Shown here in pieces: positions 1 through 12,044 of a DNA stretch of 47,319 bases. This stretch comes from Hyphochytrium catenoides (Eukaryota; Sar; Hyphochytriomycetes; Hyphochytriales; Hyphochytriaceae), in assembly GCA_900088475.1 (NCBI GenBank), contig FLMG01003874.1:54648-101966 (forward strand), in the 5' to 3' direction. Below the pieces are notes generated by a model that did no database searches, was not told the DNA's origin, and worked only from the letters and a program-made list of their open reading frames with translations. The first letter of the stretch is position 1. Each line of letters opens with the position of its first letter. Position numbers and translations under genes: made by a program.

Positions 1-66
1 GTATAGAAGAGTCCTGGCTTATTGGATGCGGCACCAATAGGTGAAGATCCCCCGTTCTGCTTAAGG

Positions 67-2380
67 ATGGGTTCTGGCGTGTCTCTCTTTCGACATGGCA
101 AAGTCACGCCAAGCCCAACACAGAGGGAGCGAAGGGTAAGGAGACAATCTGTCCAATCTCTAGGTGGCCTGCATCCAGATGGAGGGCGACGGTCGATGTC
201 TGTTAACAAGCGGGCAGCTCAAAGAAGATCTTCAACGACCTGGAAGGCCCCTCCTAACATCACGAAAATAAGGAGGGAGAGTAATGCCTTCCAGTCAGAT
301 CCTCTGTTGCTGGAGCTTCGGCTCTGTCTAGATGATCCCATGGGCCAGAAGCATCTTGGAAACTTTGCGAAGAAGATAGGGAAGGGTTCGACGGAAGCCC
401 TATTCTGCTGGGTGGACATTCAGGAGTACAGATCTATCCCAAAGAGTGACTATCGCCGGCATTTTGCTGTCTATATCTTCGAAAAGTATGTGAAGGATAA
501 TGCCAAGATGAAGGTCCAGAGTGTTACACCGGAGCTGATCAAGGAAGTGAAGGTTAGTGAAGACAAAATTGGTAGTTTATGCAAGCTGCATCTAAGAACA
601 CGTATTTCTCTGTCGCGCAACTATATACAGGATAAAATAGAAGCGGCTAAAGAAGATCCCAAGAGCTTAGAGGACTCACTTTTCGAGAATGTACAACTCA
701 ACTGTCTCACTGAGATCAAAAGGACCACTTATATGGAGTTCAAGGCGTCGGAAGACTATGACAAGTATCAGAAAGAGATGAAAGATACTTATAACAAGGT
801 GGTTGTTGATGACTTCGAGTACATGGATATCCTTGGCTTGGGCGGCTACGCCCGTGTCTTCCATGTCAGAAAGATCAGCACTGGTAGACACTACGGTAAG
901 AGATTCCTCGATTGAGAGTTGCTCATTCTGCTCATGACTCTGATATCAAATGTTTTAGCCATGAAAGTTCAGCTCAAGAGCAAGATAGTTGAGGAGAACA
1001 TCAACTATCCAGAGAACATGGTCTCAGAAAGAAAGCTGCTTGCCATGTGCCACCACCCTTATCTCATAGATCTCTTTTACGCGTTCCAAACGGACAAATA
1101 TATCATCATGGTCTTAGAACTCATGCAAGCTGGAGATTTGGCCGGTGAGGTCAGCCAAGAGGTAGAACGGACTCTCTATGGACTCAGCGAAGAGAGGACT
1201 CAGCTTTACATAGCGGAGATAGCAATGGTACTGAGCCACCTCCACAATATGGGCATTATTTACCGGGATTTGAAGCCCTGCAACGTTCTTCTAGGCGGGG
1301 ATGGCCACATAAAGCTAGCTGATATGGGTTTTGCGAAGCGGACCACAGCCATTAGTGAAGAGATATATGACCCTTGGTCATACCCTAATATCCCCTCCTC
1401 TTCCAAAAAGCTTTTGGTGATGGAAACGAAACCTCGGAGCTCGATTGCCTCATTAGTGCCACAAATGCCATCAGACGGCAGCGGACCAACTCTTGAAGGG
1501 CCATCGCAACCAAGGGATTCTATAACAGGAGAAAATGCTAACGAAGGCGCTAACAACTTAGGTGCTACCGGTCAGGTCTCTCCTGGCACTTCTACCACTC
1601 CGACAACACCCAAACCCTTAGTACGTGCCAAAAGCACCGTAGGGACCCGCGGCTACCTGGCGCCGGAGATTATCAAAGGGCGTCTGCACTCTCGCTCAAA
1701 AAGAAAGCCCTATACTGAGGCCGTAGATTTCTGGGCACTCGGAGTTTCTTGCTACGAGCTGCTCACTGGAACAATGCCCTTTCATAACCTGGAAATCAGT
1801 CAGGTCTTCGATGCTCAGGATGGCAAGGGCAAGAATAACCTGAAAGATGCAGTAAATCATGCTATAAAACAAATGAGCCAAGAGATCCAGTTTCCGGCGA
1901 ATATCTCTCCCACTGCGCAGGATTTTATACGATGTCTCCTCCACGTTGATCCGGAGAAGAGGTTGGGCTTTGATGGTATCAGGAAGCACCCCTTTATGGC
2001 AAACTTAGACTGGGACAAGCTGGCGATGCGCCATGTGGTAGCCACGACAAAGCCTAGAGTGAAGAACCTTCCAGAGAAGCCAAAATACAGCTCCTTCCAG
2101 GCTGCAATGTCTGCCTTTGACTCCATTGATAAAAAAATTGGTAAGGCTTTCTGTGTGTAAGAGTATATAAGAACTGAGAACTATCACTTAGCTGACTTCT
2201 CATCCTATATTAGACTGGAACGCTGAATTCAACCCTGAACATCAGCACTACTTCCTGGAGTGGGACTTTGTTTCGCCGCAAACCCTAAAGATTGAGCTTG
2301 GCATAGCGGTACAGCTGGACGCTTCGAATGTGCCATACAAGATCTGTCAGTTAACAGGGGAGACTCCTATCGATGACTAG
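67..2380 (+). CDS. RGS-domain AGC-type protein kinase, GRK-like (3 exons)
   Basis: Serine/threonine kinase of the G-protein-coupled-receptor-kinase type, expected to work at the inner plasma membrane. Proposed exons are 67-895, 959-2140 and 2214-2380, which join in frame to about 725 residues. An RGS-like helical domain covers roughly residues 80-215. The kinase domain starts near residue 252 with a GLGGYARVF glycine loop; the AMK lysine is created across the first intron. The catalytic loop reads YRDLKPCNVLL, the Mg loop reads ADMGFA (DMG instead of DFG; GRKs have DLG), and the P+1 region reads GTRGYLAPE. An AGC C-tail with a YFLEWDFVS segment lies in exon 3. A Ser/Thr/Pro-rich insertion of about 90 residues separates DMG from GTRGY. 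I chose ATG 67 because an in-frame stop lies at 4-6; it gives MGSG, a possible myristoylation start. An upstream exon outside the window is possible. Confidence 0.85.
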
Positions 2381-3027
2381 AGCTTCCAGGAAATGAACTA
2401 CTAGACGCAGGTCAGGGCAAGGTTGATTTGTAAAGTAGCCCCACCTATTCACTCCACCATCCCGGAGAGTGAGATCTTCAGACTAATGCCTAGCGGGCCC
2501 AAACCGTTGGCACCAATAGTAAACGTTCTTGCCAATATGCTTTCAAGGATCATGTAGAGAGCAGTTACAGACTTAGCATAGCTTTAGCTCTAACGCGTTC
2601 TAGGTATTCTTGTACGGCAGGATCCGCCTTGCTATCACTTAAGTGCGCAAACAATGTACATGCATTGGTAGATTAGGTAGTGGGATAGGTCTATACACAG
2701 GATCTGGGTGCATGCGACGGCTAGTTCGCGTGCAATAGATAACAAAGAAAAGCCGATCTCTCGGAGAGATAGGGATTGTGCAATTCACCTGAATCTAGGC
2801 GCGATTTTATGGTGCTCAGGATGCAAGCGTAAACAAAAGACTTGGACCATGCTGTACTTCACAACCGCGGTTGTGCCGTGCTTGAACCAAAATTGCCAAG
2901 GGACGGTGGCACAGGAGGCTGTTCGTATAGGAATCTTGCTTCCCGCTTCCTGGAGTTAAGATTGAGGCTTAGCTGATGGGACACTGGGTCCTCCGGCTGA
3001 GTCAGGCGAGAAGGCCATGACTGGAGT
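2381..3027. other. Intergenic, no gene recognised
   Basis: About 650 bases between the kinase stop codon and the stop codon of the oppositely oriented KIX-like exon. Only short ORFs without recognisable motifs are present. The two flanking genes are convergent, so this should hold both 3' UTRs. Confidence 0.5.
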
Positions 3028-3446
3028 CTATGTAGTAGATGAGGTAGACTCCCGTTTCCTTTCTTGGTAAGCCTGAGCAATGACCTGGAGCCGCTTTCCC
3101 AGAGTGGAAATGTCAGCATATTCCTCTAAACTTCTCGAACATTTGTAGAGCAAAAGCTCTAACTTCTGTGCATTCCTGGGGATAGTGAGCAATGATCTGG
3201 CGTTGAGTTTGGGATGGCACTGCCTCATAATCCTGACAATGTGCCCAAGCACTCGTCGCCTTATCAACTGTACTGGCCCAAGTTGAGTTCGTCGAATTGC
3301 CGTATGAGGAGCCTGTCTGAGCGTAAAGGGCTTGTTGAACTTGGTGGGGCAACACATGTTACTTCTTGTTGTTCTTTTGCTTCTCTCGGCCGCTACCAAA
3401 GACTCCGTCGGCTGGTTCGGCGCCGCGTTGGTCACCGCTATTGCTA
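3028..3446 (-). CDS. KIX-like domain protein, 3' exon (5' end unresolved)
   Basis: The C-terminal exon of a protein whose last 75 residues look like a KIX-type three-helix bundle, the fold by which CBP/p300 and Mediator subunits bind activators. Visible features are a basic start (LIRRRVLGHIVRIMRQCHP), then PRNAQKLELLLYKCSRSLEE, then YADISTLGKRLQVIAQAYQ and a basic tail. The spacing and the run of aliphatic, lysine and tyrosine positions match KIX domains. About 60 low-complexity residues precede the domain. The frame opens only after a stop at 3457-3459 and has no early ATG. A plausible 3' splice site (...ccataatag) sits just upstream, so a 5' exon is probably missing; I could not identify it. 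No acetyltransferase or zinc finger is visible here. Confidence 0.5.
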
Positions 3447-3456
3447 TTATGGCAAA

Positions 3457-6303
3457 TTAAAGAGTGGAGTCGATAAACGTGCGTTGGGAGGGGGAGGAGA
3501 GATGGCTCATGGGACCTCCACCTCTGTCTCTATATTGATCGTCCTCATAGCTGTCTCTTCCATCAACTTAGTGACAGTGTCGCCCGATGTAACTATCCTA
3601 GGAGGAGTCTGGTGTAACAGGCCACTGTTGTGATAAGCATGTTTGAGGATCTTTTGACCAGTTTGACAGAATAACATCTTTGCAACGCCAGCGGTCGGTT
3701 CTTCCGTCCCATCACCCTCCTCTCCCCTCTTTCTCCTTTCTCCTCTCTATGTCTCCTTTTCACTCTTTGCCCGCTTCCTCCCGGCCCCTTCCCGCTTAGA
3801 TTTGCCAGCCTTATAGGTTGCTTCTGCACAGCTCACCAGCGGTTGTCATCGTGAGGTTAGAGGTTACTGTGAGAGAGACAGGATTGAGAGACTGGAAAGC
3901 AAGCTCTTCGCCTTCTTCCCGGAAGAAGGTCTGGAGCAGGGAGGTACAGGTACCATTGGAGGCTAGAGCAAGAGTCCTCTCGTCAGGTCTCATCACAGTC
4001 CAGCCGATCCTTGATCTCTGTGCCTTCAGAACATCAATCAACGGTGAAACACCTCACAGAACTGAAACTGGAAGTTTAACGCCAACTGGTGCGTGGGGGC
4101 ACCGCCGCCACCTGGGGGTGGGCTGATTGATCCATAACATACTAACAGTTTCTACAGATCCGTATAGACATTGGAAGAGTTCGAACCGTACCCTTTCGCG
4201 CCAACCAAAACTCCGCTGATTGGCGTTTTCGAGAGGCGGCCAAAGCAGCTCTCTGGCATTCCATTTGATAGTAACTGAGGCGGAGTATCTAGGGGGAGCG
4301 CGGCCTTGTGTGACCGAGGCCACTCACTTTGACTGCTCGACGCTATTCAACTGCCCGTCCCTTCCGCTTCGCCTGTGAGGGCGACGTCCTTTGATACAAT
4401 GCTTCCCCCTTGTTTGTCTGCTTCCCTTCTCTCCGATGTCATTTATTTAGAACCAACCTAAACGATTTAGAACTAGCAAAGAGCCTCTAGGATGTGGGCT
4501 GTCGAACCTACAACCTTTCTGTTCTAAACTATGACGCGGACAATAGTAAACAAGGAGTTTTTGCCCCTCTTTCTTTATTTAGACCGGCGTCTCTAATCGC
4601 GTATTGAGGCCTTTTGTTCATAGAATGTTGGTGTTATCAGACATTCCTGTCGTTGGCCTTGCATTAAACCGCAAGAAAAAGAGGACAAGCGGCTCCTCAA
4701 GCTGTCCGTGAGTTGCGATGGTTGTTCCGCTCTAACAAGGCAGGTAATAAGGTGTAAACCCCAACGGAACCCTGTGGCCTCTCCACTCTCCACAGCCAGA
4801 GACCATCCGTGAAGCTAAGGTAGCTTGCTTTGGATGACTCACAACTTGGAAGTACACCAAAGGATCAGTTGTGAGGTTCTGAGTGTGATCAGCATACTAT
4901 CGGGGACACCAGCTCCGCTGCTGCTACAGTATCATGCATACGCAGGACTTTCAGATTCCGTTGAGCGGCATAGAGGCAGCACCTGGCCAGTTGCCTCTAC
5001 AGACTGCTGGAACATCAGGGTTATGCTTGCCTTGACAAAAGGTCGGAAGCTGAGAGTGATATTGAGAAGAACAGCTTTGCCAACGTGACAGAAGAGCAAC
5101 AACGTATAGCTTCTTCTTTCTGAGTGATGAGCTTGGTTATTCTCCTTGTCTCGAAATGTATCCTGTACCCCTTTGCGTTGTTGTTGAGAGTGGCCTAGTG
5201 TCGGTCTTCTAGAAAACAGGCCGAGACTACGCTATGGATAGGGCGCTTGTTGCCAAGTTCGCTCGCATTTCTGACTGTTGGGCTACCCTTTCCTACTTTT
5301 GGGTCCTCTAGGCCAGGGAGGTTTTCTGAGGCCGTTTGCATTTATAGTTGCGGTCCATAGTTAGGCGTTCACTCCTTCTAAGCGGGGGCTAGGAATAGTC
5401 GAGGGTGGCTAGTCTATCGTTTCGACGCTCTAACAGTACGAGGAGAGTGAGCTGAGTGAGGCAGGGCCCATAAGGTAATGGTTTCACAGCATCTTGACAA
5501 AGCAGTGTAGTCAATGGCGAAAGTCATCAAGTCTCCAGGCAGCATAACCCTCTTTGCATTGGGAAGAGGAAACCTTATCAATAATGTAGTAGGCATAACG
5601 GAAGTCTAGTCGGACAAGGGTGGTCATGGAGGCGACCCCAAGGAGACAATCATGGGGGCATGTGTTGGGCAAATACTCACTTTGTATGGTAGTACACGAC
5701 CTGCTCAATGCAACCCACAATCCTTTCTATGTGGTCTGAGCATTGGACAGACTATCTCTATTATTGAAAGCTTCAGGGTCACATTCCCAGTCCACTATGT
5801 GAAGCCATGACCTGCGCCTAAGTGTCGCCGATACGTTTGGCCTCTCACGCCATACGCCTGCTGTCCGACGGCTTGGTTACTCTTAAGTTCTCCCACTTTC
5901 ACAGATAGAGACTTCAAGGCAACAATCTATCATGGGGACCTGAATCGAGATGTGCACCGGAAGTCCTTCTGTTGGTAGATGTCGATAGGCAAAAATGAAC
6001 GCCAATATTGTCCTTCTTGCCGTTGTACGCCCATTGTCATCTATCCAGCGTTCAAAACACAGCACTAAGCTAACCATAAGGCTTACGGTTCAGCTGGGCT
6101 CTCTCATAGAGGAATTATGTAAGTTGAGAGGAGTCTGAATGAATGAGCCAGGAGCTTAGACGTGTCACCCTTCATCCAGTCATAGTGATCAACCTCAGAA
6201 GGCGAAGCTGCGTGGCGAGAATGGGCACTGTCATATCCTTCAGTATCGAACGACGTTACCATAATAAACATTTCATTGAGGCTCGATCCTAAGTTCTAAC
6301 AGC
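3457..6303. other. Intergenic region, no convincing gene
   Basis: About 2.8 kb in which all six frames contain only short ORFs lacking motifs, repeats or family resemblance. It should include the unseen 5' part of the KIX-like gene and the 3' UTR of the ARL8 gene. A pyrimidine-rich stretch occurs near 3708-3790. No RNA gene was recognised. Confidence 0.4.
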
Positions 6304-6967
6304 TCATCCCTTTGATTGCTTCATCAGCCACTGGATGACCTGGGTTTGGACAAGGCCTGTTAGGGAGTGTTCTTAAGGTAAAGGAGCTGCAAATAACTCT
6401 TACCTGATCGATGTTCACCACTCGTAAAGCTGAGATGGGGATAACCAACCAGGGATTATCAACAACGTAGTCCAGATTGAGCTCCCGAATGAGCTCTGGT
6501 TCAGACACATGAGGCTCTAAGTCTATTTTGTTAGCCAACACCAGCAATGGTGTCGTGGCTAGCGCTCGATCTTCAAGCAGCCTGTGTAGCTCCTTTCTAG
6601 CCAACGGCAACTGATCATGAGCATTGGCATCCACGACGAACATAATGACGTCGCATCCTCTGGCATATCGGCCCCATTCTGTCCGGTATTGCGCTTGGCC
6701 TCCAATATCCCAACACTTCATCTGCACTTTCCCTGCGTAAAATTAAGCTCTGTAAGGAGTTCCTTGGCGCGGACTATGCTTTGACACATGGGTACCTTTC
6801 TTAACAAGTTTGACATTGAGTCCAATTGTGGGGCACGTTTCCACCGGATGACCCATGGCCATAACGTTCAGTAGGGTGGTTTTCCCGCTATTCTCCAGAC
6901 CAACAATAACCACTTCGAGCTTCTTTGTATAAAAAGTAGTGAGGAGCTTCTGCAACACCGCACCCAT
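6304..6967 (-). CDS. ARL8: ARL8-type small GTPase (3 exons)
   Basis: Arf-like GTPase of the Arl8 family, which places lysosomes and late endosomes on microtubule motors. Exons on the minus strand are 6796-6967, 6404-6732 and 6304-6339, with introns of 63 and 64 nt; they join to about 178 residues, close to the usual 186. Motifs in order: P-loop GLENSGKTTLLN, switch I PTIGLN, switch II WDIGGQAQYR, base-binding NKID (in LANKIDLEP), and SAL as the SAK-type motif. The last exon gives VIQWLMKQSKG, which matches the distinctive Arl8 end (QWLxxxSK) after a NID motif. The start ATG at 6965-6967 gives MGAVLQKLL, an amphipathic N-terminal helix. Gly2 is present, although animal Arl8 proteins are N-acetylated rather than myristoylated. 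The stop is TGA at 6304-6306. Confidence 0.9.
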
Positions 6968-8376
6968 CTTCGTATTGAGGCTGCGCGGCAGATAACCAAG
7001 ACTAAAACCTGTGGATGTTGCCGACCAAGATGGGGTTAGATATAGGTTTGTCCAGACTCTTCTCAAGCTAGCTACCTACGGGAAAGCGATCTTGGGCAGA
7101 TGCTACAGCAAGCAACTGAGAAACAAGCAACCAATCCCCCTCCAAAGTGCAGACAATGTCTTTGAGTACCTTCCAAGTCAGTCACGAAGGGAAGATATCG
7201 ATAAAGTGGTAGACGTCAGTCCGTCCTCGTGCCGATAAGGTGCCGCTCGACAGTTATTGCGTGTTTCTCCGATAAACAACTTTCGAGGGAGCTCATTTCG
7301 GGAGTGCTCGGAAATTTTTGTTCATAGCATGAAAGAAGGGAAATGTCGCCAACTGGTCTCCTCTGTTTCTGTACTCTGGCGCGGGACATCGCCTCTTTCT
7401 TTCCCTTGGTCCTCTGTCGAAAATCCGAGCAAAGTTCTTAGCCAAACCATTTCACGCCGAAACCGGACTTGCTTGGTATATGAAAGACCTTGCGAGCCCA
7501 CAAACCTTGATTAAAAACTCCGGAATGACTTGTAGCACAATATGAGACTGATGCTACTCAATCAAGGATCGGGCGGCGTCAATCGAGAATAATAGCTCAA
7601 ACCCAACGAGATGACAAATGGCTCTGGAAGTCAAGGAGGGGAATAGGTACGGGGGACCAGCCAAGTTCATCCTGCTGAAAGTAGTGCAGGCACCAAACAA
7701 GACCGTTCCTTTCCCGGCAAATATTTAGGTTGGGTTTGGCAGACCCCGAAGGATCCACCATTCCCGGCTCTCCTGTCAGGGAAGAGCGTTAGTTTCCTTA
7801 CTCATTAGTTTGAGGCCAATCTGACAGTGAGGCATGGTACCCTCAATATAACTAAGGCACAGATCCCACAAGTTTGCCTTATTCTCCAAGAACGGTACAG
7901 TGTGCAGCAGTGTCTGCTTCAGGAACAACGGCCAAAATAGCTCTATATATTCAGTATAGCGATATACCGGTAACCCCTAACATACTACTGTAGTATGAAT
8001 AGGACAATCTTTGAATGGCAACAACTACAAATGGTTTGCAGCTCATCGAACGACAAGTGAAAGTTGAGATCTCCCAAGATCCACCTGATGACAGCAGTCT
8101 CACACAAGAACCAAGACCACAAACAACATCATAGCGTGAACTCGACAAAGAAGAAAGCTTGCTGATGTCCAGATGAGCTCTCCTGCGGCCCTAGCCCACA
8201 CAAAGGAGACGACGCGCCAGGGCTTAGTAGAAGTAGTCATAGGAGCTGTCACAGGGACAACAAAATATATCGCGGCAATTGGGGCACAATCTAGGGACTG
8301 CTAATACCTTGTGCTAAGGATGGCTTCTTATACCTCTGGATTCTATCTGCTCTAGCAGCAATTAGAGTTCCTGGCA
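6968..8376. other. Intergenic, between divergent ARL8 and choline kinase genes
   Basis: About 1.4 kb with no supported coding region. It must contain the promoters and 5' UTRs of two divergently transcribed genes. A short perfect palindrome (catactactgtagtatg) lies at 7980-7996. No TATA-like element could be assigned with confidence. Confidence 0.4.
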
Positions 8377-10296
8377 ATGGAGAGCGCAATAAGGGCCTTG
8401 CCCCTTATTTGCCTGGCTTCTGGCGTTACTTGGGCAATCAAGTACCGGAAAGAGAACCGCGGTAGACATTTTGAGCTTGTATCAGGTGAAAATTGGGTGC
8501 CATTGAATGCTTATCGCCAGATACCTCATTGGATTGTGCTTGTATTAGATGCCTCTGAGGGCCGAGTAGTCTATTTCAACAATCCGGACGCTGTGCTTGA
8601 TATTGAAGTCAGCTATAAGGCCCCTTTTGAAGAGCTTGCAGTGCAACTCAAGTTGGTTGCAAAGAGGATCTGTAGTAATTGGTAGGTGCTACTGGTGTTT
8701 GGTCAATGCGCGCCTTCCAAGCGCACTGAAGCGTAGCCGCGTACAGGTCCAACATTCCAGATGGGACCATCAAGGTCAAGCAGATCAGTGGAGGAATCAC
8801 AAATATGCTATACAAGCTGCACACAGAAGATGAGGTAAGTCCCCCTTTCCTGAGTCCTATAGCGCTTTACCTTACCCTTGCTTTCTCTGACCTTTAAGGC
8901 GGTTCTGGTGAGATTATATGGTGATAACACAGACGTGGTCATTGACAGAAATAAAGATAACCGTAAGCCTCTTATGCCCTGATGATAGTGAATAAGTATT
9001 GGACAGAGGGACTTATTCGGCGTGCACAGGGAATTTTGCCTTCCTTTCGCTTAAGGGTTATGCCCCCTGCTATTACGGTCAATTCCGCAATGGTCGGATT
9101 GAAGGATGGTTTGAAGCAAGACCGTTAGAGCCACATGAATTGGGCCAGGTACGTAATGTTGCCGCAACCCTCAGCTGTCCTCTCCGCTTGGCCAAACTAA
9201 AATTATGGCTTGTACTAGACGTCACCAATCAATTTCTCCCGTATGATAGCCCGGGAACTAGCTCGACTGCATCTCCTGGCGCCCGAGGGTAACCGCACTC
9301 CTGTACTATTTCCCGTAAGTGTTCTTCTCCTTGCAACCATTCAATTGACCACCTTGTCGGCGTAACGGACCACTTCTAGTCCATAGACGGCTACCTTCAC
9401 CTCGTGCGGAAGATAGTGCTTGAAGATCCCACCAAGCAAGCGGTTGAACTGAACGTTAGCCAGATCTCTTCCGAGTTGATGTGGCTGAAGTCCAAGCTGC
9501 CGTCAGATTTAAATTCCCAGGGGAATGAGCTCATGGCCCAAGAGTTAGACGATTTGACCCAGCAGGCTACCCTCTATGCTCATGAGGTTACCTTCTGTCA
9601 CAATGACTTGTTATCGTAAGTGACCCCCGTCTCAGCCACATGGATGACAATCTCCCTTTACTCATGCTATGGATATTGCAACAGTGGGAACATAATGCAT
9701 GGAGATGGGTGGGATCGCGTACAGGTCATTGATTATGAATATGGTACGTCCAACGAGAGCACTGTAGTGAATGACGACCCTCATGAAACGTTTGTAAACA
9801 GGCGGGTACAATCATCGGGCCTATGACATAGCCAACCACTTCATTGAGCATACAGGCTTCAACCTCGACCTAGAGAACGCTTTTCCATCTGAAGCACAAC
9901 AGGTATTTGCTGGTAGATCGCCACGCATTGTATGGGACCCCACTAAGTTTCCTTCGTAGGTTTACTTCCTCAAAGAGTACTTGCAGGTGGCATCACCGGA
10001 ACTCCTCCACTCCCTTCAGGAGAAGAGACTCTTGAACCAATTTTGCAAAAAGTTATATAGAGTGGTGTGTGAGTTCACCTTGGCTTCGCATCTCTTTTGG
10101 GGTCTATGGGCAATTGTCCAGGTGAGAGTTAGAAAGCCTTTGAGCAAGCAATCTGGCCTTTCAGCTTTGCTGACTGTTTGCTTTGTTATAGGCCCGATAT
10201 TCACCAATTGACTTTGACTTTGCAGCGTATGCCAGACTTAGAATTGGTGGGTATTTCTTCCATAAGGATCAGTTCTTTACACAAGACAACTGCTAA
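8377..10296 (+). CDS. Choline/ethanolamine kinase (10 exons)
   Basis: Phosphorylates choline or ethanolamine with ATP, the first step of the Kennedy pathway. Exons 8377-8681, 8747-8834, 8899-8962, 8997-9148, 9219-9314, 9380-9615, 9685-9743, 9802-9902, 9960-10121 and 10192-10296 join in frame to about 455 residues. Diagnostic pieces are ISGGITNMLYK, VLVRLYGDNTDVVIDR (nucleotide-binding lobe), NGRIEGW, RMIARELARLHLL, the Brenner motif HNDLLSGNIM assembled across an intron, and VIDYEYGGYNHRAYDIANHF with the Mg-binding Asp. The C-terminal FDFAAYARLRIGGYF also fits the family. The intron 8963-8996 would be only 34 nt. Substrate preference (choline versus ethanolamine) cannot be read from sequence alone. 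The first exon encodes about 100 residues before the conserved core, with a hydrophobic stretch at residues 7-22. Confidence 0.92.
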
Positions 10297-12044
10297 AAAG
10301 AAGTTAGTTCATCATCCAATCGCTGAATGTGCTTCAAGCCCCACTCCGCTCATCCGGACCCACAACAATATCTAGGTCTTCCTCGTCAGACGCAACTGTC
10401 ACGCATTGGCTGCATATAGATAGCATGGCGTCTGTTATCAGTATGGCCCCATCGCTATCTCGTTCCTAGACACAAGGAAGTCGTCCCCTCCTGCATAACA
10501 AAGTCGCTTGATAGAAGATGCCTCACTTCGTCACATGGGGTACTATTTTCACGCTGAGACGAGTCAGACCACAACAGCAAGAATAGCAACAAGAGCGTCC
10601 TCTTCTCGACCGACCCACTGTTATAACAGCTGAAGCACCAAGCGTGGAAGCTAACAACGGCCGACACAGCGCAGGTTCTCCAAGAAGGTCGTTTGAAAGA
10701 CATTAGATTATAGGTAAGGGAGTCCTAGCCAGCATCATACCCTAGTAATAGGCTTAAAGACAGGAAAACGGAGAAGAGCGATAAGTGGAGAGAAGAGAGA
10801 TCAGATACGGGGCGCTGCTGGCGCACCACAGAGAGCCTAGCTTAGGGCAGAGATAATCCAACCCCAGCACCACTGCCTCGCTTTAAGCAGGAATAGTGGC
10901 AGACAACACGGGACAGGGCTCCCCAAGGGGGCGGTGTCAATGTAACCTCACTGGAGGCCTCACCACCCATACAGCCATCAATAAAAAAAGAACAAAAACT
11001 AGTTTCACACTACTGAGACATCGGACACTAGAAGCGGAGGACCAGTATAGCTGTAGTTTGCTTGGACGTAGAGGTAGTTACGTGGAGTCCATTGCCACCT
11101 GTATAAAGTAAGACACACTTGGTCCAGCAGGTTTGGAAAGATAGTCTACAGCTCTTGCTCACTGGTCGTGCTGAAGTCCTTGGCGGCCTTCTTCTTGCTG
11201 ATGGAGCCCATGTCCGTGTCCTGTATCGTCCGAAGAGGCAGACGCATTGATTGACATTTAGCGACCCACGCAGCCTGTAGAGGTTCAAGAATGGACCAAG
11301 CTCATCAAACAGAGTACGTCAAACCCGATGAGACCCACAGACGCAGCTCCTACCGTTTACACACACACAAACTGCCTCTATATAAATGTATCACAAAAGT
11401 CTCACAACACTACTGACAAGGGGAGTGATATAAACCCACTCACTCATTGGGGACGACGACCGACAAAGTACAAGACAACGCGAAAGTGAGAAGCATTTCT
11501 AGAGATCTTGCTTGTGCGCTGTCAACTATGAACAATTGTCATACATTATTGTTACACGTTTTCCTCCTTGAACTACAGACATGACTGACATAGAACATGG
11601 GGTTTACGTTTCTCCTAGTCCGAGAGCAAGCCAGAAGTTTCTGATACTGATCTCTCCTGAAGCTTCCTGGTTCTTCTGATCAACAGCGGTCGAATATAAA
11701 CTCAAGGCGTTATTCCAAAGTTTACTCACTATCATTGCTCTTCATTTGGATGTTCTCACGGTTCCATTGACAACTTCCCTCAAGCGCGGCCGCTCCAAGA
11801 GAGAAGACTGTCGACCGGGTGCCCGTAAGGAAGCTTTAGCCTCTGTCGTCTGCCAGCGATTCGTAATATTATAACACATCAGCCATCTTCTGCCCGGTAT
11901 TGGCGTCATAAGAAGGACTTGCACCGCGTCCAGGTATCGATATCAAAGGCCGAAGCTCGCGACATAGTCTTAGCTAAGAATCATCTCATTACCGTTTCTG
12001 AAGGCAGCCACAGATAACAGGTCAACTGCGTTTAGTGGCGTCCA
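10297..12044. other. Intergenic, no gene recognised
   Basis: About 1.75 kb between two same-strand genes. One minus ORF begins with ATG at 10703 and runs to 10455 but resembles nothing and is not called. No RNA gene or long repeat was seen. Confidence 0.4.

Noticed and set aside
4170-4190. gagttcgaaccg, reminiscent of a tRNA T-arm on the minus strand
   Set aside because: The flanking bases do not form the five-pair T-stem and no acceptor, D or anticodon stems are present.
10455-10703. 82-codon minus ORF with ATG start and a hydrophobic segment
   Set aside because: No family resemblance, no splice-linked neighbours and a length expected by chance.
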